64,000 bases of DNA from Osmia lignaria lignaria (lineage: Eukaryota > Arthropoda > Insecta > Hymenoptera > Megachilidae). Location of the stretch: assembly GCF_051020975.1 (NCBI RefSeq), contig NW_027478159.1:8138501-8202500 (forward strand). Direction: 5' to 3'. A model generated the notes under the pieces. The model saw only the letters and a list, made by a program, of their open reading frames with translations. It ran no database searches and was not told the DNA's origin. Position numbers and translations under genes: made by a program. This document shows, in pieces, positions 49,402 to 63,891 of this stretch (within the stretch, counting starts at the first letter, position 1; each line of letters starts with the position of its first letter).

Positions 49402-52400
49402 GCGTAGTTTTCGAGATATATCGAGATATTTAAAAGTTCCGAAGCCGCACCAACATAATAGAGATACAGAAACACCGTGGCCCCTTTCTTTGGGATAACT
49501 CTGCACTATTGCGAGCTGCAAATGCCACTTCCAGCTTAGCTGTGCAGAAGAAGAACAACAAGAAGAAGAAATATCTCGAAATATGTCCGTCAGGCCACTT
49601 CCCTTGAGATAAATCTGCAAATATCTCGGAAACGAAGCGAGCTATGGCAAAATGTTAAGAGACCTTTTTTGTAGAGAATTATGTTTCCTACAATTTATGT
49701 TCTATGATATTTTTTGATCAGAAGCGTAGTTTTCGAGATATATCGAGATATTTAAAAGTTCCGAAGACGCACCAACATAATAGAGATACAGAAACACCGT
49801 GGCCCCTTTCTTTGAGATAACTGTGCACCAGTGCGAGCCGCAAATGCCACTTCCAGCTTAGCTGTGCAGAAGAAGAACAACAAGAAGAAGAAATATCTCG
49901 AAATATGTCCGTCAGGCCCCTTCCCTTGAGATATATCTGCAAATATCTCGGAAACGAAGCGAGCTATGGCAAAATGTTAAGAGACCATTTTTGTAGAGAA
50001 TTATGTTTCCTACTTTTTATGTTCTATGATATTTTTTGATCAGACGCGTAGTTCTCGAGATATATCAAGATATTTAAAAGTTCCGAAGCCGCACCAACAT
50101 AATAGAGATACAGAAACACCGTGGCCCCTTTCTTTGAGATAACTCTGCACTAGTGCGAGCCGCAAATGTCACTTCCAGCTTAGCTGTGCAGAAGAAGGAC
50201 AACAAGAAGAAGAAATATCTCGAAATATGTCCGTCAGGCCCCTTCCCTTGAGATAAATCTGCAAATATCTCGGAAACGAAGCGAGCTATGGCAAAATGTT
50301 TAGAGACCTTTCTTGTAGAGAATTAAGTTTCCTACTTTTTATGTAGTATGATATTTTTTGATCAGATGCGTAGTTCTCGAGATATATCAAGATATTTAAA
50401 AGTTCCGAAGCCGCACCAACATAATAGAGATACAGAAACATCGTGGCCCCTTTCGTTGGGATAACTCTGCACTATTGCGAGCTGGAAATGCCACTTCCAG
50501 TTTAGCTGTGCAGAAGAAGAACAACAAGAAGAAGAAATATCTCGAAATATGTCCGTCAGGCCCCTTCCCTTGAGATAAATCTGCAAATATCTCGGAAACG
50601 AAGCGAGCTATTGCAAAACGTTAAGAGACCTTTTTTGTAGAGAATTAAGTTTCCTACTTTTTATGTTCGATGATATTTTTTGATCAGATGCGTAGTTCTC
50701 GAGATATATCAAGATATTTAAAAGTTCCGAAGCTGCACCAACATAATAGAGGTACAGAAACACCGTGGCCTCTTTCTTTGAGATAACTCTGCACTATTGC
50801 GAGCTGCAAATGCCACTTCGAGCTTAGCTGTGCAGAAGAAGAACAACAAGAAGAAGAAATATCTCGAAATATGTCCGTCAGACCCCTTCCCTTGAGATGA
50901 ATCTGCAAATATCTCGGAAACGAAGCGAGCTATGGCAAAATGTTAAGAGACCTTTTTTGTAGAGACTTAAGTTTCCTACTTTTTATGTTCTATGATATTT
51001 TTTGATCAGATGCGTAGTTCTCGAGATATATCAAGATATTTAAAAGTTCCGAAGCCGCACCAACATAATAGAGGTACAGAAACACCGTGGCCTCTTTCTT
51101 TGAGATAACTCTGCACTATGGCGACCTGCAAATGCCACTTCCAGCTCAGCTGTGCAGAAGAAGAACAACAAGAAGAAGAAATATCTCGAAATATGTCCGT
51201 CAGGCCCCTTCCCTTGAGATGAATCTGCAAATATCTCGGAAACGAAGCGAGCTATGGCAAAATGTTAAGAGACCTTTTTTGTAGAGAATTAAGTTTCCTA
51301 CTTTTTATGTTCTATGATATTTTTTGATCAGATGCCTAGTTCTCGAGATATATCAAGATATTTAAAAGTTCCGAAGCAGCACCAACATAATAGAGATACA
51401 GAAACATCGTGGCCCCTTTCTTTGGGATAACTCTGCACTATTGCGAGCTGGAAATGCCACTTCCAGTTTAGCTGTGCAGAAGAAGAACAACAAGAAGAAG
51501 AAATATCTCGAAATATGTCCGTCAGGACCCTTCCCTTGAGATAAATCTGCAAATATCTCGGAAACGAAGCGAGCTATTGCAAAACGTTAAGAGACCTTTT
51601 TTGTAGAGAATCAAGTTTCCTACTTTTTATGTTCGATGATATTTTTTGATCAGATGCGTAGTTCTCGATATATATCAAGATATTTAAAAGTTCCGAAGCT
51701 GCACCAACATAATAGAGGTACAGAAACACCGTGGCCTCTTTCTTTGAGATAACTCTGCACTATTGCGAGCTGCAAATGCCACTTCGAGCTTAGCTGTGCA
51801 GAAGAAGAACAACAAGAAGAAGAAATATCTCGAAATATGTCCGTCAGACCCCTTCCCTTGAGATGAATCTGCAAATATCTCGGAAACGAAGCAAGCTATG
51901 GCAAAATGTTAAGAGACCTTTTTTGTAGGGAATTAGGTTTCCTACTTTTTATGTTCTATGATATTTTTTGATCAGATGCATAGTTCTCGAGATATATCAA
52001 GATATTTAAAAGTTCCGAAGCCGCACCAATATAATAGAGATACAGAAACACCGTGGCCCCTTTCTTTGAGATAACTCTGCACTATTGCGCGCTGCAAATG
52101 CCACTTCCAGCTTAGCTGTGCAGAAGAAGAACAACAAGAAGAAGAAATATCTCGAAATATGTCCGTCAGGCCCCTTCCCTTGAGATAAATCTGCAAATAT
52201 CTCGGAAACGAAGCGAGCTATGGGAAAATGTAAAGAGACCTTTTTTGTAGAGAATTAAGTTTCCTACTTTTTATGTAGTATGATATTTTTTGATCAGATG
52301 CGTAGTTCTCGAGATATATCAAGATATTTAAAAGTTCCGAAGCCGCACCAACATAATAGAGATACAGAAACACCGTGGCCCCTTTCTTTGAGATAACTCT

Positions 52401-54231
52401 GCACTATTGCGCGCTGCAAATGCCACTTCCAGCTTAGCTGTGCAGAAGAAGAACAACAAGAAGAAGAAATATCTCGAAATATGTCCGTCAGGCCCCTTCC
52501 CTTGAGATAAATCTGCAAATATCTCGGAAACGAAGCGAGCTATGGGAAAATGTAAAGAGACCTTTTTTGTAGAGAATTAAGTTTCCTACTTTTTATGTAG
52601 TATGATATTTTTTGATCAGATGCGTAGTTCTCGAGATATATCAAGATATTTAAAAGTTCCGAAGCCGCACCAACATAATAGAGATACAGAAACACCGTGG
52701 CCCCTTTCTTTGAGATAACTCTGCACTATTGCGCGCTGCAAATGCCACTTCCAGCTTAGCTGTGCAGAAGAAGAACAACAAGAAGAAGAAATATCTCGAA
52801 ATATGTCCGTCAGGCCCCTTCCCTTGAGATGAATCTGCAAATATCTCGGAAACGAAGCGAGCTATGGCAAAACGATAAGAGACCTTTTTTGTAGAGAATT
52901 ATGTTTCCTACAATTTATGTTGTATGATATTTTTTGATCAGAAGCGTAGTTTTCGAGATATATCGAGATATTTAAAAGTTCCGAAGCCGCACCAACATAA
53001 TAGGGATACAGAAACACCGTGGCCCCTTTCTTTGAGATAACTCTGCACTAGTGCGAGCCGCAAATGCCACTTCCAGCTTAGCTGTGCACAAGAAGAACAA
53101 CAAGAAGAAGAAATATCTCGAAATATGTCCGTCAGGCCCCTTCCCTTGAGATAAATCTGCAAATATCTCGGAAACGAAGCGAGCTATGGCAAAATGTTAA
53201 GAGACCTTTTTTGTAGAGAATTAAGTTTCCTACTTTTTATGTTCTATGATATTTTTTGATCAGATGCGTAGTTCTCGAGATATATCAAGATATTTAAAAG
53301 TTCCGAAGCCGCACCAACATAATAGAGATACAGAAACACCGTGGCCCCTTTCTTTGGGATAACTCTGCACTATTGCGAGCTGGAAATGCCACTTCCAGTT
53401 TAGCTGTGCAGAAGAAGAACAACAAGAAGAAGAAATATCTCGAAATATGTCCGTTAGGCCCCTTCCCTTGAGATAAATCTGCAAATATCTCGGAAACGAA
53501 GCGAGCTATGGCAAAATGTTGAGAGACCTTTTTTGTAGAGAATTAAGTTTCCTACTTTTTATGTTCTATGATATTTTTTGATCAGAAGCGTAGTTTTCGA
53601 GATATATCGAGATATTTAAAAGTTCCGAAGCCGCACCAACATAATAGAGATACAGAAACACCGTGGCCCCTTTCTTTGAGATAACTCTGCACTAGTGCGA
53701 GCTGCAAATGCCACTTCCAGCTTAGCTGTGCAGAAGAAGAACAACAAGAAGAAGAAATATCTCGAAATATGTCCGTCAGGCCAGTTCCTTTGAGCTGAAT
53801 CTGCAAATATCTCGGAAACGAAGCGAGCTATGGCAAAATGTTAAGAGACGTTTTTTGTAGAGAATTATGTTTCCTACAATTTATGTTCTATGATATTTTT
53901 TGATCAGATGCGTAGTTCTCGAGATATATCAAGATATTTAAAAGTTCCGAAGCTGCACCAACATAATAGAGGTACAGAAACACCGTGGCCTCTTTCTTTG
54001 AGGTAACTCTGCACTATTGCGAGCTGCAAATGCCACTTCGAGCTTAGCTGTGCAGAAGAAGAACAACAAGAAGAAGAAATATCTCGAAATATGTCCGTCA
54101 GACCCCTTCCCTTGAGATGAATCTGCAAATATCTCGGAAACGAAGCGAACTATGGCAAAATGTTAAGACACCTTTTATGTAGAGAATTAAGTTTCCTACT
54201 TTTTATGTTCGATGATATTTTTTGATCAGAT
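49402..54231. repeat. 15-mer HOR, copy 1 (4830 bp)
   Basis: Fifteen monomers recur in order 4830 bp downstream. Of twelve monomers compared through their minus-frame translation (50362-53904 versus 55192-58734), eleven are identical. The exception is CTCGATATATATC near 51667. The first part (to about 51500) is also colinear with 10765-12950 at offset 38631. Shared oddities include TGTAGGGAATTAGG near 51925/56755, GATGCATAG near 51976/56806, and TTGAGGTAACTC near 53999/58829. Confidence 0.93.
53582..53903. repeat. Monomer of one class inserted between halves of the other
   Basis: The left flank has AATTAAGTTTCCTACTTTTT (one class), yet the monomer begins AGAAGCG/TTTTCGAGAT (the other class). 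At its right end the flank is AATTATGTTTCCTACAAT, followed by AGATGCG/TTCTCGAGAT. Both switches fall in the shared stretch before AGA(A/T)GCG, so about one period has been exchanged. The same arrangement is copied at 58412 and 63242 within the 15-mer. Confidence 0.75.
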
Positions 54232-57200
54232 GCGTAGTTTTCGAGATATATCGAGATATTTAAAAGTTCCGAAGCCGCACCAACATAATAGAGATACAGA
54301 AACACCGTGGCCCCTTTCTTTGGGATAACTCTGCACTATTGCGAGCTGCAAATGCCACTTCCAGCTTAGCTGTGCAGAAGAAGAACAACAAGAAGAAGAA
54401 ATATCTCGAAATATGTCCGTCAGGCCACTTCCCTTGAGATAAATCTGCAAATATCTCGGAAACGAAGCGAGCTATGGCAAAATGTTAAGAGACCTTTTTT
54501 GTAGAGAATTATGTTTCCTACAATTTATGTTCTATGATATTTTTTGATCAGAAGCGTAGTTTTCGAGATATATCGAGATATTTAAAAGTTCCGAAGACGC
54601 ACCAACATAATAGAGATACAGAAACACCGTGGCCCCTTTCTTTGAGATAACTGTGCACCAGTGCGAGCCGCAAATGCCACTTCCAGCTTAGCTGTGCAGA
54701 AGAAGAACAACAAGAAGAAGAAATATCTCGAAATATGTCCGTCAGGCCCCTTCCCTTGAGATATATCTGCAAATATCTCGGAAACGAAGCGAGCTATGGC
54801 AAAATGTTAAGAGACCATTTTTGTAGAGAATTATGTTTCCTACTTTTTATGTTCTATGATATTTTTTGATCAGACGCGTAGTTCTCGAGATATATCAAGA
54901 TATTTAAAAGTTCCGAAGCCGCACCAACATAATAGAGATACAGAAACACCGTGGCCCCTTTCTTTGAGATAACTCTGCACTAGTGCGAGCCGCAAATGTC
55001 ACTTCCAGCTTAGCTGTGCAGAAGAAGGACAACAAGAAGAAGAAATATCTCGAAATATGTCCGTCAGGCCCCTTCCCTTGAGATAAATCTGCAAATATCT
55101 CGGAAACGAAGCGAGCTATGGCAAAATGTTTAGAGACCTTTCTTGTAGAGAATTAAGTTTCCTACTTTTTATGTAGTATGATATTTTTTGATCAGATGCG
55201 TAGTTCTCGAGATATATCAAGATATTTAAAAGTTCCGAAGCCGCACCAACATAATAGAGATACAGAAACATCGTGGCCCCTTTCGTTGGGATAACTCTGC
55301 ACTATTGCGAGCTGGAAATGCCACTTCCAGTTTAGCTGTGCAGAAGAAGAACAACAAGAAGAAGAAATATCTCGAAATATGTCCGTCAGGCCCCTTCCCT
55401 TGAGATAAATCTGCAAATATCTCGGAAACGAAGCGAGCTATTGCAAAACGTTAAGAGACCTTTTTTGTAGAGAATTAAGTTTCCTACTTTTTATGTTCGA
55501 TGATATTTTTTGATCAGATGCGTAGTTCTCGAGATATATCAAGATATTTAAAAGTTCCGAAGCTGCACCAACATAATAGAGGTACAGAAACACCGTGGCC
55601 TCTTTCTTTGAGATAACTCTGCACTATTGCGAGCTGCAAATGCCACTTCGAGCTTAGCTGTGCAGAAGAAGAACAACAAGAAGAAGAAATATCTCGAAAT
55701 ATGTCCGTCAGACCCCTTCCCTTGAGATGAATCTGCAAATATCTCGGAAACGAAGCGAGCTATGGCAAAATGTTAAGAGACCTTTTTTGTAGAGACTTAA
55801 GTTTCCTACTTTTTATGTTCTATGATATTTTTTGATCAGATGCGTAGTTCTCGAGATATATCAAGATATTTAAAAGTTCCGAAGCCGCACCAACATAATA
55901 GAGGTACAGAAACACCGTGGCCTCTTTCTTTGAGATAACTCTGCACTATGGCGACCTGCAAATGCCACTTCCAGCTCAGCTGTGCAGAAGAAGAACAACA
56001 AGAAGAAGAAATATCTCGAAATATGTCCGTCAGGCCCCTTCCCTTGAGATGAATCTGCAAATATCTCGGAAACGAAGCGAGCTATGGCAAAATGTTAAGA
56101 GACCTTTTTTGTAGAGAATTAAGTTTCCTACTTTTTATGTTCTATGATATTTTTTGATCAGATGCCTAGTTCTCGAGATATATCAAGATATTTAAAAGTT
56201 CCGAAGCAGCACCAACATAATAGAGATACAGAAACATCGTGGCCCCTTTCTTTGGGATAACTCTGCACTATTGCGAGCTGGAAATGCCACTTCCAGTTTA
56301 GCTGTGCAGAAGAAGAACAACAAGAAGAAGAAATATCTCGAAATATGTCCGTCAGGACCCTTCCCTTGAGATAAATCTGCAAATATCTCGGAAACGAAGC
56401 GAGCTATTGCAAAACGTTAAGAGACCTTTTTTGTAGAGAATCAAGTTTCCTACTTTTTATGTTCGATGATATTTTTTGATCAGATGCGTAGTTCTCGAGA
56501 TATATCAAGATATTTAAAAGTTCCGAAGCTGCACCAACATAATAGAGGTACAGAAACACCGTGGCCTCTTTCTTTGAGATAACTCTGCACTATTGCGAGC
56601 TGCAAATGCCACTTCGAGCTTAGCTGTGCAGAAGAAGAACAACAAGAAGAAGAAATATCTCGAAATATGTCCGTCAGACCCCTTCCCTTGAGATGAATCT
56701 GCAAATATCTCGGAAACGAAGCAAGCTATGGCAAAATGTTAAGAGACCTTTTTTGTAGGGAATTAGGTTTCCTACTTTTTATGTTCTATGATATTTTTTG
56801 ATCAGATGCATAGTTCTCGAGATATATCAAGATATTTAAAAGTTCCGAAGCCGCACCAATATAATAGAGATACAGAAACACCGTGGCCCCTTTCTTTGAG
56901 ATAACTCTGCACTATTGCGCGCTGCAAATGCCACTTCCAGCTTAGCTGTGCAGAAGAAGAACAACAAGAAGAAGAAATATCTCGAAATATGTCCGTCAGG
57001 CCCCTTCCCTTGAGATAAATCTGCAAATATCTCGGAAACGAAGCGAGCTATGGGAAAATGTAAAGAGACCTTTTTTGTAGAGAATTAAGTTTCCTACTTT
57101 TTATGTAGTATGATATTTTTTGATCAGATGCGTAGTTCTCGAGATATATCAAGATATTTAAAAGTTCCGAAGCCGCACCAACATAATAGAGATACAGAAA

Positions 57201-59061
57201 CACCGTGGCCCCTTTCTTTGAGATAACTCTGCACTATTGCGCGCTGCAAATGCCACTTCCAGCTTAGCTGTGCAGAAGAAGAACAACAAGAAGAAGAAAT
57301 ATCTCGAAATATGTCCGTCAGGCCCCTTCCCTTGAGATAAATCTGCAAATATCTCGGAAACGAAGCGAGCTATGGGAAAATGTAAAGAGACCTTTTTTGT
57401 AGAGAATTAAGTTTCCTACTTTTTATGTAGTATGATATTTTGTGATCAGATGCGTAGTTCTCGAGATATATCAAGATATTTAAAAGTTCCGAAGCCGCAC
57501 CAACATAATAGAGATACAGAAACACCGTGGCCCCTTTCTTTGAGATAACTCTGCACTATTGCGCGCTGCAAATGCCACTTCCAGCTTAGCTGTGCAGAAG
57601 AAGAACAACAAGAAGAAGAAATATCTCGAAATATGTCCGTCAGGCCCCTTCCCTTGAGATGAATCTGCAAATATCTCGGAAACGAAGCGAGCTATGGCAA
57701 AACGATAAGAGACCTTTTTTGTAGAGAATTATGTTTCCTACAATTTATGTTGTATGATATTTTTTGATCAGAAGCGTAGTTTTCGAGATATATCGAGATA
57801 TTTAAAAGTTCCGAAGCCGCACCAACATAATAGGGATACAGAAACACCGTGGCCCCTTTCTTTGAGATAACTCTGCACTAGTGCGAGCCGCAAATGCCAC
57901 TTCCAGCTTAGCTGTGCACAAGAAGAACAACAAGAAGAAGAAATATCTCGAAATATGTCCGTCAGGCCCCTTCCCTTGAGATAAATCTGCAAATATCTCG
58001 GAAACGAAGCGAGCTATGGCAAAATGTTAAGAGACCTTTTTTGTAGAGAATTAAGTTTCCTACTTTTTATGTTCTATGATATTTTTTGATCAGATGCGTA
58101 GTTCTCGAGATATATCAAGATATTTAAAAGTTCCGAAGCCGCACCAACATAATAGAGATACAGAAACACCGTGGCCCCTTTCTTTGGGATAACTCTGCAC
58201 TATTGCGAGCTGGAAATGCCACTTCCAGTTTAGCTGTGCAGAAGAAGAACAACAAGAAGAAGAAATATCTCGAAATATGTCCGTTAGGCCCCTTCCCTTG
58301 AGATAAATCTGCAAATATCTCGGAAACGAAGCGAGCTATGGCAAAATGTTGAGAGACCTTTTTTGTAGAGAATTAAGTTTCCTACTTTTTATGTTCTATG
58401 ATATTTTTTGATCAGAAGCGTAGTTTTCGAGATATATCGAGATATTTAAAAGTTCCGAAGCCGCACCAACATAATAGAGATACAGAAACACCGTGGCCCC
58501 TTTCTTTGAGATAACTCTGCACTAGTGCGAGCTGCAAATGCCACTTCCAGCTTAGCTGTGCAGAAGAAGAACAACAAGAAGAAGAAATATCTCGAAATAT
58601 GTCCGTCAGGCCAGTTCCTTTGAGCTGAATCTGCAAATATCTCGGAAACGAAGCGAGCTATGGCAAAATGTTAAGAGACGTTTTTTGTAGAGAATTATGT
58701 TTCCTACAATTTATGTTCTATGATATTTTTTGATCAGATGCGTAGTTCTCGAGATATATCAAGATATTTAAAAGTTCCGAAGCTGCACCAACATAATAGA
58801 GGTACAGAAACACCGTGGCCTCTTTCTTTGAGGTAACTCTGCACTATTGCGAGCTGCAAATGCCACTTCGAGCTTAGCTGTGCAGAAGAAGAACAACAAG
58901 AAGAAGAAATATCTCGAAATATGTCCGTCAGACCCCTTCCCTTGAGATGAATCTGCAAATATCTCGGAAACGAAGCGAACTATGGCAAAATGTTAAGACA
59001 CCTTTTATGTAGAGAATTAAGTTTCCTACTTTTTATGTTCGATGATATTTTTTGATCAGAT
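54232..59061. repeat. 15-mer HOR, copy 2 (4830 bp)
   Basis: Second copy. The junction with copy 1 is the monomer at 54226: AGATGCG (one class) is followed by GTAGTTTTCGAGAT (the other class), with the switch in the 8 bp 54232-54239. Its counterpart at 49396 has AGAAGCG. Private to this copy is TTTTGTGATCAG near 57441. Confidence 0.92.
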
Positions 59062-62000
59062 GCGTAGTTTTCGAGATATATCGAGATATTTAAAAGTTCC
59101 GAAGCCGCACCAACATAATAGAGATACAGAAACACCGTGGCCCCTTTCTTTGAGATAACTCTGCACTATTGCGAGCTGGAAATGCCACTTCCAGTTTAGC
59201 TGTGCAGAAGAAGAACAACAAGAAGAAGAAATATCTCGAAATATGTCCGTTAGGCCCCTTCCCTTGAGATAAATCTGCAAATATCTCGGAAACGAAGCGA
59301 GCTATGGCAAAATGTTGAGAGACCTTTTTTGTAGAGAATTAAGTTTCCTACTTTTTATGTTCTATGATATTTTTTGATCAGAAGCGTAGTTTTCGAGATA
59401 TATCGAGATATTTAAAAGTTCCGAAGCCGCACCAACATAATCGAGATACAGAAACACCGTGGCCCCTTTCTTTGAGATAACTCTGCACTAGTGCGAGCTG
59501 CAAATGCCACTTCCAGCTTAGCTGTGCAGAAGAAGAACAACAAGAAGAAGAAATATCTCGAAATATGTCCGTCAGGCCAGTTCCTTTGAGCTGAATCTGC
59601 AAATATCTCGGAAACGAAGCGAGCTATGGCAAAATGTTAAGAGACGTTTTTTGTAGAGAATTAAGTTTCCTACTTTTTATCTTCTATGATATTTTTTAAT
59701 CAGATGCGTAGTTCTCGAGATAGATCAAGATACTTAAAAGTTCCGAAGCCGCACCAACATATTAGAGATACAGAAACACCGTGGCCCCTCTCTTTGAGAT
59801 AACTCTGCACTATTGCGAGCTGCAAATGCCACTTCCAGCTTAGCTGTGCAGAAGAAGAACAACAAGAAGAAGAAATATCTCGAAATATGTCCGTCAGGCC
59901 CCTTCCCTTGAGATAAATCTGCAAATATCTCGGAAACGAAGCGAGCTATGGCAAAATGTTAAGAGACCTTTTTTGTAGAGAATTAAGTTTCCTACTTTCT
60001 ATGTTCTATGATATTTTTTGATCAGATGCGTAGTTCTCGAGATATATCAAGATATTTAAAAGTTCCGAAGCCGCACCAACATAATAGAGATACAGAAACA
60101 CCGTGGCCCCTTTCTTTGAGATAACTCTGCACTATTGCGAGCTGTAAATGCCACTTCCAGCTTAGCTGTGCAGAAGAAGAACAACAAGAAGAAGAAATAT
60201 CTCGAAATATGTCCGTCAGGCCCCTGCCCTTGAGATATATCTGCAAATATCTCGGAAACGAAGCGAGCTATGGCAAAATGTTAAGAGACCTTTTTTGTAG
60301 AGAATTATGTTTCCTACAATTTATGTTCTATGATATTTTTTGATCAGAAGCGTAGTTTTCGAGATATATCGAGATATTTAAAGGTTCCGAAGCCGCACCA
60401 AGATAATAGAGATACAGAAACACCGTGGCCCCTTTCTTTGAGATAACTCTGCACTAGTGCGAGCCGCAAATGCCACTTACAGCTTAGCTGTGCAGAAGAA
60501 GAACAACGAGAAGAAGAAATATCTCGAAATATGTCCGTCAGGCCCCTTCCCTTGAGATAAATCTGCAAATATCTCGGAAACGAAGCGAGCTATGGCAAAA
60601 TGTTAAGAGACCTTTTTTGTAGAGAATTAAGTTTCCTACATTTTATGTTGTATGATATTTTTTGATCAGATGCGTAGTTCTCGAGATATATTAAGATATT
60701 TAAAAGTTCCGAAGCCGCACCAACATAATAGAGATACAGAAACACCGTGGCCCCTTTCTTTGAGATAACTCTGCACTATTGCGAGCTGCAAATGCCACTT
60801 CTAGCTTAGCTGTGCAGAAGAAGAACAACAAGAAGAAGAAGTATCTCGAAATATGTCCGTCAGGCCCCTTCCCTTGAGATAAATCTGCAAATATCTCGGA
60901 AACGAAGCGAGCTATGGCAAAATGTTAAGAGACCTTTTTTGTAGAGAATTAAGTTTCCTACTTTTTACGTTCTATGACATTTTTTGATCAGATGCGTAGT
61001 TCTCGAGATATATCAAGATATTTAAAAGTTCCGAAGCCGCACCAACATAATAGAGATACAGAAACACCGTGGTCCCTTTCTTTGAGATAACTCTGCACTA
61101 TTGCGAGCTGTAAATGCCACTTCCAGCTTAGCTGTGCAGAAGAAGAACAACAAGAAGAAGAAATATCTCGAAATATGTCCGTCAGGCCCCTTCCCTTGAG
61201 ATATATCTGCAAATATCTCGGAAACGAAGCGAGCTATGGCAAAATGTTAAGAGACCTTTTTTGTCGGGAATTATGTTTCCTACAATTTATGTTCTATGAT
61301 ATTTTTTGATCAGAAGCGTAGTTTTCGAGATATATCGAGATATTTAAAAGTTCCGAAGCCGCAACAACATAATAGAGATACAGAAACACCGTGGCCCCTT
61401 TCTTTGAGATGACTCTGCACTATTGCGAGCTGGAAATGCCACTTCCAGTTTAGCTGTGCAGAAGAAGAACAACAAGAAGAAGAAATATCTCGAAATATGT
61501 CCGTCAGGCCCCTTCCCTTGAGATAAATCTGCAAATATCTCGGAAACGAAGCGAGCTATGGCAAAATGTTAAGAGACCTTTTTTGTAGAGAATTAAGTTT
61601 CCTACTTTTTATGTTCTATGATATTTTTTGATCAGATGCGTAGTTCTCGAGATATATCAAGATATTTAAAGGTTCCGAAGCCGCACCAACATAATAGAGA
61701 TACAGAAACACCGCGGCCCCTTTCTTTGAGATAACTCTGCACTATTGCGCGCTGCAAATGCCACTTCCAGCTTAGCTGTGCAGAAGAAGAACAACAAGAA
61801 GAAGAAATATCTCGAAATATGTCCGTCAGGCCCCTTCCCTTGAGATAAATCTGCAAATATCTCGGAAACGAAGCGAGCTATGGGAAAATGTAAAGAGACC
61901 TTTTTTGTAGAGAATTAAGTTTCCTACTTTTTATGTAGTATGATATTTTTTGATCAGATGCGTAGTTCTCGAGATATATCAAGATATTTAAAAGTTCCGA

Positions 62001-63891
62001 AGCCGCACCAACATAATAGAGATACAGAAACACCGTGGCCCCTTTCTTTGAGATAACTCTGCACTATTGCGCGCTGCAAATGCCACTTCCAGCTTAGCTG
62101 TGCAGAAGAAGAACAACAAGAAGAAGAAATATCTCGAAATATGTCCGTCAGGCCCCTTCCCTTGAGATAAATCTGCAAATATCTCGGAAACGAAGCGAGC
62201 TATGGGAAAATGTAAAGAGACCTTTTTTGTAGAGAATTAAGTTTCCTACTTTTTATGTAGTATGATATTTTTTGATCAGATGCGTAGTTCTCGAGATATA
62301 TCAAGATATTTAAAAGTTCCGAAGCCGCACCAACATAATAGAGATACAGAAACACCGTGGCCCCTTTCTTTGAGATAACTCTGCACTATTGCGCGCTGCA
62401 AATGCCACTTCCAGCTTAGCTGTGCAGAAGAAGAACAACAAGAAGAAGAAATATCTCGAAATATGTCCGTCAGGCCCCTTCCCTTGAGATGAATCTGCAA
62501 ATATCTCGGAAACGAAGCGAGCTATGGCAAAACGATAAGAGACCTTTTTTGTAGAGAATTATGTTTCCTACAATTTATGTTGTATGATATTTTTTGATCA
62601 GAAGCGTAGTTTTCGAGATATATCGAGATATTTAAAAGTTCCGAAGCCGCACCAACATAATAGGGATACAGAAACACCGTGGCCCCTTTCTTTGAGATAA
62701 CTCTGCACTAGTGCGAGCCGCAAATGCCACTTCCAGCTTAGCTGTGCACAAGAAGAACAACAAGAAGAAGAAATATCTCGAAATATGTCCGTCAGGCCCC
62801 TTCCCTTGAGATAAATCTGCAAATATCTCGGAAACGAAGCGAGCTATGGCAAAATGTTAAGAGACCTTTTTTGTAGAGAATTAAGTTTCCTACTTTTTAT
62901 GTTCTATGATATTTTTTGATCAGATGCGTAGTTCTCGAGATATATCAAGATATTTAAAAGTTCCGAAGCCGCACCAACATAATAGAGATACAGAAACACC
63001 GTGGCCCCTTTCTTTGGGATAACTCTGCACTATTGCGAGCTGGAAATGCCACTTCCAGTTTAGCTGTGCAGAAGAAGAACAACAAGAAGAAGAAATATCT
63101 CGAAATATGTCCGTTAGGCCCCTTCCCTTGAGATAAATCTGCAAATATCTCGGAAACGAAGCGAGCTATGGCAAAATGTTGAGAGACCTTTTTTGTAGAG
63201 AATTAAGTTTCCTACTTTTTATGTTCTATGATATTTTTTGATCAGAAGCGTAGTTTTCGAGATATATCGAGATATTTAAAAGTTCCGAAGCCGCACCAAC
63301 ATAATAGAGATACAGAAACACCGTGGCCCCTTTCTTTGAGATAACTCTGCACTAGTGCGAGCTGCAAATGCCACTTCCAGCTTAGCTGTGCAGAAGAAGA
63401 ACAACAAGAAGAAGAAATATCTCGAAATATGTCCGTCAGGCCAGTTCCTTTGAGCTGAATCTGCAAATATCTCGGAAACGAAGCGAGCTATGGCAAAATG
63501 TTAAGAGACGTTTTTTGTAGAGAATTATGTTTCCTACAATTTATGTTCTATGATATTTTTTGATCAGATGCGTAGTTCTCGAGATATATCAAGATATTTA
63601 AAAGTTCCGAAGCTGCACCAACATAATAGAGGTACAGAAACACCGTGGCCTCTTTCTTTGAGGTAACTCTGCACTATTGCGAGCTGCAAATGCCACTTCG
63701 AGCTTAGCTGTGCAGAAGAAGAACAACAAGAAGAAGAAATATCTCGAAATATGTCCGTCAGACCCCTTCCCTTGAGATGAATCTGCAAATATCTCGGAAA
63801 CGAAGCGAACTATGGCAAAATGTTAAGACACCTTTTATGTAGAGAATTAAGTTTCCTACTTTTTATGTTCGATGATATTTTTTGATCAGAT
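59062..63891. repeat. 15-mer HOR, copy 3, left half replaced
   Basis: The period of exactly 15 monomers is kept (59056 to 63886), but monomers 59056-61631 are of other types than their partners at 54226-56801. From about 61650, and clearly from 61954, the match to copy 2 resumes: all six minus-frame translations from 61954 to 63564 equal those from 57124 to 58734. The left half includes the AGCTGTAAATG variant (60022, 60988) also present at 38773. It could derive from another part of the array. Confidence 0.8.
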
